Shown piece after piece: positions 8,006 to 8,325 of a stretch of 8,325 nt of DNA (position 1 is the first letter of the stretch; every line of letters begins with the position of its first letter). The notes below the pieces were generated by a model. The model was not told where the DNA came from, made no database searches, and saw only the letters and a list, made by a program, of their open reading frames with translations. Both the position numbers and the translations under genes were made by a program. Source of the DNA: Flavobacteriaceae bacterium (lineage in GTDB: Bacteria; Bacteroidota; Bacteroidia; Flavobacteriales; Flavobacteriaceae); assembly GCA_026992695.1 (NCBI GenBank), contig JALWYP010000071.1, positions 1 to 8,325 on the forward strand. Reading direction: 5' to 3'.

Positions 8006-8114
8006 TGTCATTGATGCATCTTATAGATTTGAGGAACAAGCACTAAACAAAAAGCTTCTTTGGGAGCCTAGCGAAGAGATTCTTGATGAATTGAGTAAGC
8101 ATATATTTAAATAA
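7968..8114 (+). pseudogene. Orphan C-terminal coding remnant, no start codon, in the +1 frame relative to the M16 gene
   Basis: After a TAG at 7965-7967 this frame is open to a TAA at 8112-8114. Its first codons overlap the end of the M16 gene in another frame. From about 7995 the translation reads like a genuine protein tail: NTNVIDASYRFEEQALNK (residues 11-28), then LLWEPSEEILDELSKHIFK. It is amphipathic, rich in Glu and Leu, and without low-complexity bias. No ATG, GTG or TTG is placed to start it sensibly. It does not match the expected M16 C-terminus, so it is probably the 3' end of a different gene joined to the truncated M16 gene. The 'LW-x-P-S-E-E-x-L' ending is faintly like C-termini of CobN/ChlH-type chelatase large subunits, but that is only an impression. 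The alternative is chance open sequence. Confidence 0.4.
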
Positions 8115-8115
8115 A

Positions 8116-8205
8116 ATATAACAAGGCACTGCAGTTGACCCAGCAATACGCCGCGCCGCTTCGCTCTGCTCTGTATTGCCGGTCAACTGAGCTTAATCGT
8201 TATGT
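8116..8205 (+). other. attC-like palindromic site (candidate integron recombination site)
   Basis: This is an imperfect palindrome of about 90 bp, much richer in GC than its flanks. The outer boxes ATATAAC (8116-8122) and GTTATGT (8199-8205) pair through ATAAC/GTTAT and keep the invariant AAC and GTT of attC R'' and R'. After unpaired spacers of 6-7 nt comes CAGTTGACC (8132-8140), perfectly complementary to GGTCAACTG (8181-8189). G8131 is left unpaired on the 5' arm if CT (8129-8130) pairs with AG (8190-8191). This matches the extrahelical base of the attC L'' box in the plus orientation. An inner stem GCAATAC (8143-8149)/GTATTGC (8173-8179) encloses a 23-nt GC-rich terminal region. The site starts 1 nt after the stop of the orphan tail, the usual position of an attC behind its cassette gene. 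No integrase gene lies in the window. A dispersed flavobacterial palindromic repeat is the main alternative. Confidence 0.5.
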
Positions 8206-8220
8206 GTAAGAAAATAAAAA

Positions 8221-8325
8221 TTACTTGCACTCAGATTTTACTAAGTTATCTTCATCTACAACTAAAGCAGTAATTAACATTGACGGCCACGCTAATGACG
8301 CTAAAGCAAAATCATTTGTGTACTT
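8221..8325 (-). CDS. Partial protein, C-terminal 34 codons (5' part outside window)
   Basis: An open frame enters from the right edge in register and ends with TAA at 8223-8221. The fragment begins KYTNDFALASLAWPSMLIT and ends in a charged tail DEDNLVKSECK. The stretch of about 18 mostly hydrophobic residues could be a final membrane helix or a buried core helix. The family is not recognisable from this length. The gene converges on the palindrome at 8116-8205, with its stop 15 nt from the outer box. It could also be a chance frame, as only 105 bases are visible. Confidence 0.4.
   Translation of the reverse strand, partial: KYTNDFALASLAWPSMLITALVVDEDNLVKSECK

Noticed and set aside
8005..8046. 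Short ATG-started frame of 13 codons overlapping the M16 stop codon (ATG shares the last A of TAA)
   Set aside because: Too short, and it overlaps the more protein-like start-less frame; no supporting signal.
8132..8189. Hairpin read as an ordinary rho-independent terminator for the two convergent genes
   Set aside because: No U-tract directly follows the stem on either strand, the terminal region is 23 nt, and the nested stems with AAC/GTT ends fit a recombination site better. A termination role cannot be excluded.
1..8325. CRISPR array, tRNA or rRNA gene, insertion sequence, toxin-antitoxin or phage-defence genes
   Set aside because: No regularly spaced repeats, no tRNA-like cloverleaf noticed, no transposase or defence motifs; the window is mostly ordinary flavobacterial genes.

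Overview
The window looks like chromosomal DNA of a Bacteroidota bacterium, most likely a flavobacterium. The DNA is AT-rich, signal peptides end in 'AQ', Shine-Dalgarno sequences are absent, and the only promoter-like motifs fit the Bacteroidota TAnnTTTG (-7) consensus. Every recognisable protein belongs to a family familiar from Flavobacteriaceae.

Left part, minus strand (4503 down to 1): a tight array reads DUF2059 secreted protein, a conserved 161-residue cytosolic protein, a 984-residue periplasmic fusion of a GH3 (NagZ-type) glycosidase with a class-C-beta-lactamase-like serine hydrolase, and the first 148 codons of bshA, which is cut by the window edge. Gaps are 50, 11 and 17 nt, so the set is probably one transcription unit. 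It joins cell-wall muropeptide turnover to bacillithiol synthesis by position only; no biochemical link is visible.

Centre (4504-4548): a 45-nt divergent intergenic region carries a -7-like element for each direction.

Right part, plus strand: a lipoprotein metalloprotease with an archaemetzincin-like zinc signature is followed after 46 nt by a two-half M16 (insulinase/pitrilysin-type) zinc peptidase. The M16 gene appears to lose its last few dozen residues. Near 7985 its homology stops and the sequence runs into a start-less open frame (to 8114) that looks like the tail of an unrelated protein.

Right edge (8115-8220): immediately after that tail lies a GC-rich, roughly 90-bp imperfect palindrome. 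Its ends are AAC...GTT, it has an offset unpaired base and nested stems, and it resembles an integron attC recombination site. Beyond it the last 34 codons of a minus-strand gene run off the window. The M16 3' junction, the orphan tail and the attC-like palindrome together are the least ordinary part of the window. The rest is typical flavobacterial core genome.
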